A stretch of DNA of 64,000 nucleotides from Leptospira perolatii (GTDB lineage: Bacteria > Spirochaetota > Leptospiria > Leptospirales > Leptospiraceae), in assembly GCF_002811875.1 (NCBI RefSeq), contig NZ_NPDZ01000004.1:62001-126000 (forward strand), in the 5' to 3' direction. The notes under the pieces were generated by a model, which was not told the origin of the DNA, did no database searches, and worked only from the letters and a program-made list of their open reading frames with translations. The position numbers and the translations under genes were made by a program. Position 1 is the first letter of the stretch. Every line of letters begins with the position of its first letter. This document shows, piece after piece, positions 42,521 through 51,396 of the stretch.

Positions 42521-44491
42521 TTGGTTTTAAAATTGGCCCTGCCCAACAGCAGGCAGGGTTTTTCAGCAATTCCACTTCGACTTTTTTTCTGTATTCTTTT
42601 CTTTTCCGCATTTCAGTTCTTTACAATTCCATTAAGTAGCCAACCCAAGAGCATCGATTTCATTTATGTGGATTCGAACACCGGGCAATCCAGCGGTGGG
42701 CATGCAGCCTTGCGTCTCGGAAATTTGGTCTATCATTTTCAGTATTATCCTGATGAAATCTTTCGACTTGTAAGAGAGCCGTACAATACTTTTTCCTTTG
42801 CTTACAACACTTATTCAAATAGAACAAGCAAGCTCGCCAAAATCGAAATCGAGGATGCTGGCTTTGACGCAATTCAGAGCGGATTCGACAGAATTTCCGT
42901 GCAACAATTCAAACATCTAAATAATCTAGAATCACTAAAGAAAGATACTGAAATGTTCTCGGGACTTTTGGAGAAAAATCCCAGAATTCGGATCCAGGCA
43001 TTTGGATATTTTTCTCGCTCAAACAATCAGACAAATGCAAATGAAATTCACGGAATTCCAGATCGAAAAGATTTAAGAAATTCCATGGATAATGTTTTGG
43101 GAAAAGGATGGTTTTCTAGAATTCGAACAAAGCTTAAGGAAGAACTTTTTCTTGCTTTGGATGAAAATCGATTTGGACAGTTTTCTACCCTCCCCGAGGC
43201 GAATCTGAAAGATTATCCTTTTTACAAAGGAGGACCTTCCTCCTGGATACTTCCGCGCCTGGAAAAATTGGCTTTTTTAGAAACATTAGAAAATCATTAT
43301 AATCTTCATCCAGATTTTGTTTTTTCTGTAGAATCCGTTCCTTTGCAAGCATCTGAAATCCAGAGACTGACCGAATTCAGAAATTACCTGATCGCTCAGA
43401 TCATTTCGGCGATTCAGGAGGATTCTTTCGACTGGGGTGCGAGCTCTTTAATCGCGTATGCACGAATTCTTGCGATTGATCTGAGCTTAAATTCTGGAAA
43501 ATTATTCTTCCTGGTTTCTTATCCAGAATCTTCGGGTCTGATTTCTTCTACAGCGATAGCGGAAGAGAAACCATCTGCCAATCAAATTTCGGAAGAAGTG
43601 TTCGGCTTGGCCCTAGAAACCTGGAACTTTATCTTTCAGAAAAAAATTTGGAAAGAAGATGACTATAGGCTCTTAGAAGACGTCTGGAATCGCGACTGGG
43701 AATTAAGGACAGGCTTATCGAGGAAGATAGCTGTCCGGAATACTTTTGACAAACTCATTCCGAAATTAAAAGGGGATTATTTTCCAGCCTTTCCCATCCC
43801 TCCAAAAGACCAACTAGAGAAATACTTATCTATCTCGGAGGAAAGGGAAAAAATATATTACGATAATTTAAAGAATATTTACAACTTCAGGATTCTCACC
43901 AGAAATTGCACGACTGAAATTTTCGATTCAATGGATCGAACCCTCTCCGACAAAGAATATTCTGGGTGGTTAGGGGAAAAAGTGAAGCCGAGAAGATCTT
44001 TTGCTTTTATCCCCTTTCTAGCCTACGAATCCGTAAAGGACCATTGGAAGTTCAAATCCGAGGAAGTAGCGCTTTCTTATCGAAGAAAAAAATTGCAAGA
44101 ATTAGCCCTTAGAGAGCCCTCATGGAAGGTGTATCTACGAGAATCGAATACACTTAGTTCTACTTTGTATAAATCTAATGAAGAAGATCCTCCTTTTCTA
44201 TTTTTTACGGACGATATAATTCTTGTTAGGCCAATATACGGACTGATAAATATTTCGTACGCAATCGGAAACGGTGCATTAGGAGTTCTTACTCTACCGT
44301 TCGATAAGGGGAAAAGACTGCAAAACGGCTTGCAATCTATGTTCTTTTCCTTACCTGAATTATTCTTTTTTAATATTAGAAAAGGATCCTTTCCTGCGGC
44401 TCTCGACTCCACAAATTCTGAAATAAAAAGCGTCGAACGAAAAGATGGATCTTCCGAATCGAATCATTCGCCTTCTTCACACCGACCTTGA
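42521..44491 (+). CDS. DUF4105-like protein with permuted papain-like fold (putative)
   Basis: This 656-residue protein starts at TTG 42521 (AAGGA 8 nt upstream) or TTG 42533; no ATG is available early, so the true N terminus is open. GQSSGGHAALRLGNLVYHFQYY (near residue 55) and LTRNCTTEIFDSMDR (near residue 450) carry a His and a Cys as expected for permuted NlpC/P60-type folds such as DUF4105, with a hydrophobic leader before them. A lipid or peptide amide hydrolase role is possible but unproven. The C-terminal region at about 555-625 has two hydrophobic segments. Confidence 0.6.
   Translation: MVLKLALPNSRQGFSAIPLRLFFCILFFSAFQFFTIPLSSQPKSIDFIYVDSNTGQSSGGHAALRLGNLVYHFQYYPDEIFRLVREPYNTFSFAYNTYSNRTSKLAKIEIEDAGFDAIQSGFDRISVQQFKHLNNLESLKKDTEMFSGLLEKNPRIRIQAFGYFSRSNNQTNANEIHGIPDRKDLRNSMDNVLGKGWFSRIRTKLKEELFLALDENRFGQFSTLPEANLKDYPFYKGGPSSWILPRLEKLAFLETLENHYNLHPDFVFSVESVPLQASEIQRLTEFRNYLIAQIISAIQEDSFDWGASSLIAYARILAIDLSLNSGKLFFLVSYPESSGLISSTAIAEEKPSANQISEEVFGLALETWNFIFQKKIWKEDDYRLLEDVWNRDWELRTGLSRKIAVRNTFDKLIPKLKGDYFPAFPIPPKDQLEKYLSISEEREKIYYDNLKNIYNFRILTRNCTTEIFDSMDRTLSDKEYSGWLGEKVKPRRSFAFIPFLAYESVKDHWKFKSEEVALSYRRKKLQELALREPSWKVYLRESNTLSSTLYKSNEEDPPFLFFTDDIILVRPIYGLINISYAIGNGALGVLTLPFDKGKRLQNGLQSMFFSLPELFFFNIRKGSFPAALDSTNSEIKSVERKDGSSESNHSPSSHRP
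42537..42563 (+). terminator. Terminator-like hairpin inside the 5' part of the next frame
   Basis: CCCTGCC (42537-42543) pairs with GGCAGGG (42552-42558) around an 8-nt loop and is followed by TTTTT. It would end the lipoprotein transcript, yet it lies within the frame of the DUF4105-like gene if that gene starts at a TTG before it. Confidence 0.75.
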
Positions 44492-44519
44492 CGAAGACTC
44501 CCGGTCGTTTCAATTTCTA

Positions 44520-45623
44520 TTAGAATTGAACCAACAGATAACTGGAATCATCCCGAAATTCCCTGGTCGGAATCGTAGCTTTCCAGTGCCTCTTAATTGC
44601 AGTCTCCATATCAGAAAGCGAAGCATCCTTCTTTCTCAATTCTTCCAGCTCAGAAAAAAGAGGATTGGATAAGTTATTTATTAGTCCGTCGCTATAAAGA
44701 AATAAGACATCCCCAGCTTCGTAGGTGACGTCATGAGATTCGAATTCAATTGGCTCCACAATTCCAAGCAGCTGACCGGATTTTCCGTTTAGAAATTCCT
44801 TTTCTTTTTTGCGAAATAACACTGGAAAGGGATGTCCACCTCGAGCGTAGGTGATCTTTTTTTCGGAAGGTTTTACGACAATAGCGGCTGCGGTCAAACT
44901 GTGGGTTCCAATTTCCGTATACAGTTCCGTATTCATTCGGCCCAAAATATGAGAAGGATTGCTTTTTTCCTTAAACGCCTCTCTAGCGATGCTAGAAACC
45001 AAAAGTCCTATTAATCCAGAGGTCACACCGTGATCCTCAATGTCACCTAACAATAGCAAAATGCTGTCATTCGATTTGCCGAATAAGTAAAAATCACCGC
45101 TGACATACGATGCTGCGGTGTTATCGGCGAGAATCTTTAGCGGAGACAAATCCGGAACTGAAAGGATTTTCTTTTGGATTTTAGAAGCGAGCCTAAGATC
45201 TCGAAGAATTCCTTCTTCACGAGTTTCTTTTTCTTTTAACAATGAATAGTAATCGAGCGCTCTTTGTACTGCGATACGGACGGTCTGCAAAGAAAAAGGT
45301 TTAAGTAAAAAATCAGAAGCCTTGTGAGTAAGAGATGTCACTACATTATTAATATCCCTCTCTCCGGTCATCATGATTACCTGAGTGGAAGGATTCAAAT
45401 TCTTGAAATAAGGTAAAATATCCAGACCACTCGTTCTGGGCATATGAATATCCAGAAATACGATCGGATTCATTTCTCTTTCGAAATATTCCTTACCCCT
45501 TTCTACAGAATCAAAGAAAGTGGAATTATATTCTAATTTGGATAAAAGGATCTCCAGGGCTGCTCCGACATCGTGATCGTCATCGATTATCAGAATTTCC
45601 GGTTTAAGGGAGAGTAATGTCAT
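44520..45623 (-). CDS. Response regulator with SpoIIE-type PP2C phosphatase output domain
   Basis: This 367-residue protein has a REC domain (residues 8-125: LIIDDDHDVGAA with acidic pocket, FLDIHMPRTSG with the phospho-acceptor Asp, IMMTGERD, Lys in FLLKPFSL). A linker helix follows, then a PP2C domain (about 160-365) with LLGDIEDHGVTSG and FLYSDGLINN holding the metal-binding Asp residues. Such proteins dephosphorylate STAS anti-sigma antagonists; two STAS proteins are encoded elsewhere in this window. It overlaps the upstream gene by 4 nt (ATGA), and its stop is 28 nt from the convergent DUF4105-like gene. Confidence 0.9.
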   Translation of the reverse strand: MTLLSLKPEILIIDDDHDVGAALEILLSKLEYNSTFFDSVERGKEYFEREMNPIVFLDIHMPRTSGLDILPYFKNLNPSTQVIMMTGERDINNVVTSLTHKASDFLLKPFSLQTVRIAVQRALDYYSLLKEKETREEGILRDLRLASKIQKKILSVPDLSPLKILADNTAASYVSGDFYLFGKSNDSILLLLGDIEDHGVTSGLIGLLVSSIAREAFKEKSNPSHILGRMNTELYTEIGTHSLTAAAIVVKPSEKKITYARGGHPFPVLFRKKEKEFLNGKSGQLLGIVEPIEFESHDVTYEAGDVLFLYSDGLINNLSNPLFSELEELRKKDASLSDMETAIKRHWKATIPTREFRDDSSYLLVQF

Positions 45624-46441
45624 TTTGTATTTTTCCTAGAGAATTTCTTTGTTTCGGAAATTCTGGCAACGATAGAATCATATTCTTCGTCGAACAAGGA
45701 CTTTTCTAAAAAGGGACTCGTACAAGAAACCATTTCGCTGTAATGCCATTCATATGGTTGTTCCGTTTTAGAATCGATTACCATCCCGGAATGTATTGCG
45801 GCAGAGACGTCTCTTAAGCTCTGTTTTCTAAACGAATGGAGCAATCCCCTGAATTCTGCTTCCTTTTCTGGATTTAAGAAACGAAAATTCTTATGAAATA
45901 ACACGGCGTCGTGAAAATACTCCGGAATATTGAAGACTCCAGAGGCACCGATCTTTCCCGCGAGCAAGCGGATGAAGGCTGTTATTTCATTCATGATATT
46001 CAAACCCGGATATTCCTGACCTGCAAATAGGCGCCGTTTAGGTCTTAGCTTCTTGTGTGAAATATTCTGGCTCAAGAGCCAATCTATATACACCATCGGA
46101 AAAGATTCTCCGATTTTTTTAAATTCGAACTGGGAGAATTTCAATCTCATGTGCACCAGAACTTCTCCTGGCGGAGTTTTGATGAAGATCCGATTGTCCA
46201 CTTCTGAAATCCCTTGGATTTCCAAAACTGTTCGCTTAAAACCGCGAAAGCTCAGAATATCGAACATTCCAGACTCATCCAGCAATGTCCTCACCTCTTC
46301 TTTTGAGAATCTGTTGAATAAGGTATCTTCGATTCCTAGATTTGTCTTAAACTCTCGATTTATATCAATTAAATCTAATGCGTCCGGATCTATGTACCCT
46401 TCTCCGGACTTTACTTTATCAGATTCGGAAAAAATTCCCAT
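45620..46441 (-). CDS. Hypothetical protein
   Basis: I do not recognise this 273-residue soluble protein. It has no signal peptide or membrane segment. PDALDLIDINREFKTNL near the start and EEVRTLLDESGMFDILSFRGFKR after it look helical. EVLVHMRLKFSQFEFKKIG near residue 94 is beta-rich. The rest includes KKLRPKRRLFAGQEYPGLNI. It sits between the histone-deacetylase-family gene (9-nt gap) and the REC-SpoIIE gene (4-nt overlap), so its role may be linked to that phosphatase. Confidence 0.7.
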   Translation of the reverse strand: MGIFSESDKVKSGEGYIDPDALDLIDINREFKTNLGIEDTLFNRFSKEEVRTLLDESGMFDILSFRGFKRTVLEIQGISEVDNRIFIKTPPGEVLVHMRLKFSQFEFKKIGESFPMVYIDWLLSQNISHKKLRPKRRLFAGQEYPGLNIMNEITAFIRLLAGKIGASGVFNIPEYFHDAVLFHKNFRFLNPEKEAEFRGLLHSFRKQSLRDVSAAIHSGMVIDSKTEQPYEWHYSEMVSCTSPFLEKSLFDEEYDSIVARISETKKFSRKNTK

Positions 46442-46449
46442 GCTCGTCT

Positions 46450-47442
46450 TTATATCAAAGAGGCAAATACTCGAATCGTGTTAAAATGAATCCTAACAGT
46501 ATCGTGAAAATTCCGGGCATAGCCGCCCGCCGGAAGAATCACAACCGCTGCATTTAACTCATCCGCAAACTCTTTCACCATCTTATCTCTTCTTTTTAGT
46601 CCATCAAAAGTCAATTTTAGGTCGCCTAACGAATCATCTTCGAAAGGGTCAGCACCTGCAAAATAATAAATTAAGTCCGGTTGAAAGGTCGAACGAATCT
46701 TTGCGAGTCCTCCGGAAAGTGCTTCAAGGTATCCTTCGTCCTTGATTCCATTCGGCAGCGGAATGTCTAAAGTGGAGACCTCTTTTTTGGGATAGAGTTC
46801 TTCTTGGTGCATGGAAAAAGTCCAGACCGAAGGGTTGTCTTTAAATATCCGAGCATTCCCATTACCCTGATGAAGATCCAAATCCAGAAAGAGGACTTTT
46901 CGATCTGGATACCTTTGCAAATATATCTCGGTTGCAATCGCAGCGTCGTTCAAATAGCAAAAGCCTTCGGCGCGATCAGGCATACTGTGGTGAAAGCCGC
47001 CGCCAATATGGTATACATATCTGTAATTTTCGGTGCTCTCTGTCGCAAGAATCGTACCACCCACTCCCAGACAAAAACTCCGAACAATTGTAGAATTTAA
47101 AGGCAGCTCAGAATACATAGTCCGATCCGTATATCTGAGATTCATAAAGTCTGATACGAATTCAGGAGTGTGTACGAGTAGGAGCTCCTCCTCCCCCACA
47201 GGGGCAGGCTGGAATGCGGGAAGGGAAGACAACTTCGGATCTTCCTTGATCAGATTATAGATCATCGCATACTTTCGTGCTGGAAAAACATGAGGCCCTA
47301 GGTCCATGTTATATTCCGGATGATAAACGAGTGCGAGCCGTTCTAACTTTTTTCGCAAGGGCGATTGCCTTTTTTTTCCCAAGCTTAACCGTCTGTTTCG
47401 CTTAGTAAAGAAGGAAATCGAGCTACTAGTTTCGTCCAACAT
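46450..47442 (-). CDS. Histone deacetylase family (acetoin utilisation/polyamine deacetylase-like) protein
   Basis: This protein has about 331 residues from ATG 47442 (TAGGA 9 nt before it). The frame opens further upstream at 47529, but that would lie within pyk. Motifs: HIGGGFHHSMPDRAEGFCYLND (the catalytic His pair and zinc region), LFLDLDLHQGNGNARIF (zinc Asp and His), FAGADPFEDDSLGDL (zinc Asp), and LPAGGYARNF with the C-terminal Gly-Gly-Tyr. These zinc deacetylases act on acetylated amines or lysines. It is divergent from pyk with about 17 nt between the start codons. Confidence 0.87.
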   Translation of the reverse strand: MLDETSSSISFFTKRNRRLSLGKKRQSPLRKKLERLALVYHPEYNMDLGPHVFPARKYAMIYNLIKEDPKLSSLPAFQPAPVGEEELLLVHTPEFVSDFMNLRYTDRTMYSELPLNSTIVRSFCLGVGGTILATESTENYRYVYHIGGGFHHSMPDRAEGFCYLNDAAIATEIYLQRYPDRKVLFLDLDLHQGNGNARIFKDNPSVWTFSMHQEELYPKKEVSTLDIPLPNGIKDEGYLEALSGGLAKIRSTFQPDLIYYFAGADPFEDDSLGDLKLTFDGLKRRDKMVKEFADELNAAVVILPAGGYARNFHDTVRIHFNTIRVFASLI

Positions 47443-47459
47443 GTCGGAGGTTCCTATTG

Positions 47460-48902
47460 ATGATTCGGCCAGATAAAAAGACAAAGATTGTTTGTACCAT
47501 CGGACCTTCTTCCTCAGATAATGATACAATCATGGCGATGATCCAAGCCGGAATGGACATCGCACGCATGAATTTTTCCCACGGCACCCACGAGGAACAC
47601 CGCAAGATCTTTGAAATGTTGCGAAAATGCGAATCCGAGTCCGGAATTCCGCTCGGAATTATCGCCGATTTGCAGGGCCCAAAGATACGCACCGGAAAAC
47701 TTAGGGTTCCAGAAGTAGAATTGGTAAAAAACAAGACAATTCGTTTAATAGCGGATCCCAATTTCTTAGGAGACGAAACTGCGATTGGGACCACGTTTCC
47801 GCCCTTGCTTACTGATCTTAGACCTGGAGATAAATTGCTCATAGATGACGGTAAACTGGTTCTCGATGTCGAAGTCGCCTCTCCATCCGAAGCCGTATTA
47901 AAAGTAATAATAGGCGGCGTATTAAAAAGCAACAAGGGAATCAATCTACCAGGCACTCCAATTTCTGCTCCAGCACTTTCCGAAAAAGATTTAGCGGATT
48001 TGAAATTTGCTCTCACTTTGGGCGTGGATTACGTCGCATTGAGCTTCGTTAGGAAAGCCAGCGATTTAGAATTGGCGAGAAATATGATGACTGGAGTTTC
48101 CACAGGGCTAATCGCTAAAATAGAGAGGCCAGAAGCCGTCAGGAATATCGACGAAATCATAGATGCCGCCGATGGAATTATGATCGCAAGAGGTGATCTA
48201 GGGGTCGAAGTAGACACCGAAAAAGTTCCGGTACTTCAAAAAGAATTAATATTTAAAACAAATCGGGCAGGAAAGCCCGTAATTACCGCTACCCAAATGT
48301 TGGAGTCCATGGTGACAAACCCGCGACCTACTCGCGCAGAAGCCAGCGATGTTGCAAACGCGGTAATGGACGGAACAGATGCAGTGATGCTTTCCGGAGA
48401 ATCCGCTAGTGGAAAGTTTCCGGTAGAATCTGTCGAAATCATGTCCAAAATCCTGAGGGAAATCGAAACTATCGATCACATGTATGAAATTCACTGGAAT
48501 CTAAAAAAATCGGAACTAGAAATCGAAAGGTCTGCTCTCGGCTCTGCAGCAAGAGAGATCGCTCATGCGATTCACGCAAAGGCGATTATTAACTTTACGA
48601 GATCGGGGTATTCCGCCCTGATCACTTCCGAAATGAGGCCCAAGGTTCCGATTCTTTCCTTTACTCCATATCTGAGCACTGCAAGAAAAATGAAACTGTA
48701 CAGGGGGGTTCAGCCCTTCGTCATGCCATTCATGGAGACATTCCTGGACATGATTCGTTATATGGAATCCAAACTGACCTCGGACGAAGTGTTGAGCACG
48801 GGAGATACTGTGGTAATCCTTTCGGGAGCCCCCGGAGGAGAAACCAAGTCAGTGGATTTCCTCCAAATTTACAGAATCAAGCAGATCTCGTCTGGATTTT
48901 AA
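47460..48902 (+). CDS. pyk: Pyruvate kinase
   Basis: This protein has about 480 residues from ATG 47460, preceded by GGAGG at 47446-47450 (a TTG at 47457 is the alternative). It converts phosphoenolpyruvate and ADP to pyruvate and ATP. Motifs: TKIVCTIGPSS, ARMNFSHGTHEEH, IIADLQGPKIRTG, IMIARGDLGVEV (catalytic and PEP-binding region) and VITATQMLESMVTNPRPTRAE. Length is that of bacterial pyruvate kinases. The start codon is only 17 nt from that of the divergent deacetylase-family gene. Confidence 0.97.
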   Translation: MIRPDKKTKIVCTIGPSSSDNDTIMAMIQAGMDIARMNFSHGTHEEHRKIFEMLRKCESESGIPLGIIADLQGPKIRTGKLRVPEVELVKNKTIRLIADPNFLGDETAIGTTFPPLLTDLRPGDKLLIDDGKLVLDVEVASPSEAVLKVIIGGVLKSNKGINLPGTPISAPALSEKDLADLKFALTLGVDYVALSFVRKASDLELARNMMTGVSTGLIAKIERPEAVRNIDEIIDAADGIMIARGDLGVEVDTEKVPVLQKELIFKTNRAGKPVITATQMLESMVTNPRPTRAEASDVANAVMDGTDAVMLSGESASGKFPVESVEIMSKILREIETIDHMYEIHWNLKKSELEIERSALGSAAREIAHAIHAKAIINFTRSGYSALITSEMRPKVPILSFTPYLSTARKMKLYRGVQPFVMPFMETFLDMIRYMESKLTSDEVLSTGDTVVILSGAPGGETKSVDFLQIYRIKQISSGF

Positions 48903-48940
48903 GATTTAGAAAGTTCTTCCAGCAAAACCAAATCGGAATA

Positions 48941-49810
48941 TTATAAAATTCGAATGCCTGCCAAACCGAACTCTTTTAATATTTCGTGCGAAATTCTGGC
49001 TCTTTGATTTCTCTTTTCTCTGATATTTGTAAGATAGCGAAGTGAAAACAGAATTCCACCTTCTTCAATTGTCATGTACACAATCGGAGTGGTCTTGCCC
49101 AGGCGAACCAAATAATTCTTAGAAAGTTCTTTGACTGAATAATCTATCTGCCTTTGATCGATCACGGAACTATTCTTTAGGACTCCGTTGAGTATTTTCT
49201 CCGCGGCTTCCCATTCAGGACTGTACGGAATTTTTACCCGAAACTCATCCCAGACATAGCCCATCTTATCTTTTACAACGTAGATTTTATGTAAGATCAC
49301 GGAATGGTTCGGAAAGTGGACCAGACGGTTCGTGGACTGTTCCGATCTAGGATCGGTACTGACTTCCATAAGGGTAAATCGATTGATGCCGATATTTACC
49401 ACATCACCTTTAATCCCGTCGACTTCGATTCTATCGCCTACTTCAAACCCGTTGCTCCCGTGAATAAGAAACCAACCCACATAATTGAGAGTGATATCCT
49501 TTAATGAAATGACGATACCTGCACCGGCAAGTCCCATCACTGTTGGCAAATAAGAAAGCCCAGAAAACAAAACCGGCAACAAAGAGACCCCGCCCACCAG
49601 AATAAAAGAAATCCTAGTCACCTTACGACGGTTATACTGAGCCGACGTATCAATCGGAGGACGAATTGTATCAAAAATAAGTACGAATGCCTTATAAAGA
49701 AGTACCAGTAGAATAATGAAATAGATAACGAGTACTAATTCCTGTGCAAAAGTACGATCACTACTTTTGAGAAGCAGGACAGGATTGAGTAGGTCAAGAA
49801 TCTCTTCCAT
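48941..49810 (-). CDS. MscS-family mechanosensitive channel
   Basis: This 289-residue protein has three or four hydrophobic segments in residues 20-120, ending with MGLAGAGIVISLKDITLNYVGW, the Gly/Ala-rich pore helix TM3. The beta domain GDRIEVDGIKGDVVNIGINRFTLME follows, with a cytoplasmic alpha/beta part to the C terminus. MscS channels release solutes on hypo-osmotic shock. The pore helix and beta-domain motif are diagnostic. It lies 22 nt downstream of aroB on the same strand. Confidence 0.93.
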   Translation of the reverse strand: MEEILDLLNPVLLLKSSDRTFAQELVLVIYFIILLVLLYKAFVLIFDTIRPPIDTSAQYNRRKVTRISFILVGGVSLLPVLFSGLSYLPTVMGLAGAGIVISLKDITLNYVGWFLIHGSNGFEVGDRIEVDGIKGDVVNIGINRFTLMEVSTDPRSEQSTNRLVHFPNHSVILHKIYVVKDKMGYVWDEFRVKIPYSPEWEAAEKILNGVLKNSSVIDQRQIDYSVKELSKNYLVRLGKTTPIVYMTIEEGGILFSLRYLTNIREKRNQRARISHEILKEFGLAGIRIL

Positions 49811-49831
49811 AGTATGGCCTTTACTTTGCCC

Positions 49832-50923
49832 TTAAAGATTCTTCTGCCTTCGAAATGCAGAAATGATCTCTTGCTGTTCTACAGGAATGTCCCAGACCGG
49901 TTCCCCAGGAGATTTTAGCAAAACAAATCGGATCGAGTTTCCTACATTCTTTTTATCGTGGAGCATATGTTCTGCAACTTCCCTAGATTTGCTTTTGTCT
50001 TGATAAGGCAGATCGTAGTTCTTGTCGATCTCCTTTAAGTTTCCGATCCAAGAAGGATCCAAGCCTTGCTTTTCCACAGATAAGATCGTAGCAGTAAGTA
50101 GTCCGATAGCGACCGCTTCCCCGTGAGAGTATTTTTTGTATTTGGTCAAAGATTCGATAGCATGAGCGGTAGTGTGTCCAAAGTTCAGGATCTTTCTGAG
50201 TCCGGTTTCGGTTTCGTCTTGAGAAACTATTTTCGCTTTGAATCGAATCGAATCTGCGACGAAATCGTGCAAGACGGCCGACTCGTAATTATAAACGTCT
50301 ATGCTTCCCGCCCTCACTTTTTCTAAATATTCTCCTCCTTCCAAAAGAGAATGCTTCAGGATTTCTGACATCCCGCATCTCCACTCCCTCCGTGGAAGAG
50401 TGGATAACGAATTCAAAGGTGCATATACGAATTCTGGCTGGAAAAAAGATCCGATCATATTTTTCCCCAGATCAGCGTTTACCGCGACTTTTCCGCCCAC
50501 GGAAGAGTCTACACAAGCGAGTAAGGTTGTCGGAACTTGGGCAAATCTAATTCCTCTCAAAAAAGTAGAAGCGATAAAACCCGAAAAATCTCCGACTACT
50601 CCGCCGCCCATAGCCAAGATCAGAGACTTTCGATCCGCACCAAGCTTGATCAGTTCGTTATAAATCTCCGGGGTTTTGCGAATGTGCTTATTTTTCTCGC
50701 CACCTTTTATAAAGATTTCATGAACTTTGAGACCAAGTGAGGATATTACAGGTTTATAATACTTTTGGAATAATCCGGAGAGACCCCTTTCGGTAAAAAT
50801 AAAGAGAGAGGACACATTGGGAACTTTGCGGATCTCTTCTGCCAGTTCTCTAAAATCGGTATAGAGCCCTACCGTATAATTCTTCGAAGAGGTGGTGATC
50901 TGAATTTTTTCAATTAAACTCAT
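49832..50923 (-). CDS. aroB: 3-dehydroquinate synthase
   Basis: This 363-residue enzyme performs the second step of the shikimate pathway, cyclising DAHP to 3-dehydroquinate with NAD and zinc. Motifs: GGGVVGDFSGFIASTFLRGI near residue 105 (NAD loop), PTTLLACVDSSVGGKVAVN, ILNFGHTTAHAIE near residue 243 and YSHGEAVAIGLL (zinc ligands). It follows the nudix gene with a 4-nt ATGA overlap. aroA, tyrA and pheA are encoded further right in this window on the same strand. Confidence 0.96.
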   Translation of the reverse strand: MSLIEKIQITTSSKNYTVGLYTDFRELAEEIRKVPNVSSLFIFTERGLSGLFQKYYKPVISSLGLKVHEIFIKGGEKNKHIRKTPEIYNELIKLGADRKSLILAMGGGVVGDFSGFIASTFLRGIRFAQVPTTLLACVDSSVGGKVAVNADLGKNMIGSFFQPEFVYAPLNSLSTLPRREWRCGMSEILKHSLLEGGEYLEKVRAGSIDVYNYESAVLHDFVADSIRFKAKIVSQDETETGLRKILNFGHTTAHAIESLTKYKKYSHGEAVAIGLLTATILSVEKQGLDPSWIGNLKEIDKNYDLPYQDKSKSREVAEHMLHDKKNVGNSIRFVLLKSPGEPVWDIPVEQQEIISAFRRQKNL

Positions 50924-51393
50924 TTTTCATAAACCCAATTGCTTCTGAGATAGGGAGAAGGTTTGAATTTTCCGGCGATCAAATAGGATTTAATATCAGG
51001 TCGAATATCCATTTCCTTGATCGCAGCCACAGGAAAATAACCGTACCCAGTAATAGCCTTTTCTTTTGAGTTCACTTCTGGGTCTTGTTTTTTAACGCTT
51101 GTTAGGAAAATAAGTTGGATCAGATGTCGATCCCCTTTTGGATCGATCGATTCGTTTAACAAAAGAAAATTGGAGGAAGTTACATCCAAAAAAAGCTCTT
51201 CCTTTAGTTCTCTTTTCAACGCCTCTTCAGCGCTCTCCCCAAACTCGATTCCGCCTCCGGGTAAAAGCCAGTAGTACGAATCTTTTTTCTTTTGCTGCAA
51301 AAGCAGGATCTCGCCTTTCCGATTTCGGATCAGAGCAGCTACCCGAACTCTCAAACCTTTTTTCTTGAAGAAAAATTCCATGGTGCTACTCAC
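50920..51393 (-). CDS. Nudix hydrolase
   Basis: This 157-residue protein carries the full Nudix box GX5EX7REUXEEXGU, read as GIEFGESAEEALKRELKEEL (residues about 47-66), after LLPGG. The substrate (nucleoside diphosphate linked to another moiety) is not predictable. The start is GTG 51393 (AAAGG upstream); an ATG at 51381 is the alternative. It overlaps aroB by 4 nt and follows rnc by 3 nt, so the three are cotranscribed. Confidence 0.92.
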   Translation of the reverse strand: MSSTMEFFFKKKGLRVRVAALIRNRKGEILLLQQKKKDSYYWLLPGGGIEFGESAEEALKRELKEELFLDVTSSNFLLLNESIDPKGDRHLIQLIFLTSVKKQDPEVNSKEKAITGYGYFPVAAIKEMDIRPDIKSYLIAGKFKPSPYLRSNWVYEK

Positions 51394-51396
51394 AGA

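Noticed and set aside
47163..47200. TAGGAGCTCC sequence resembling the repeat palindrome
   Set aside because: It lies inside the deacetylase-family coding sequence, lacks the outer bases of the palindrome and has no hairpin partner.
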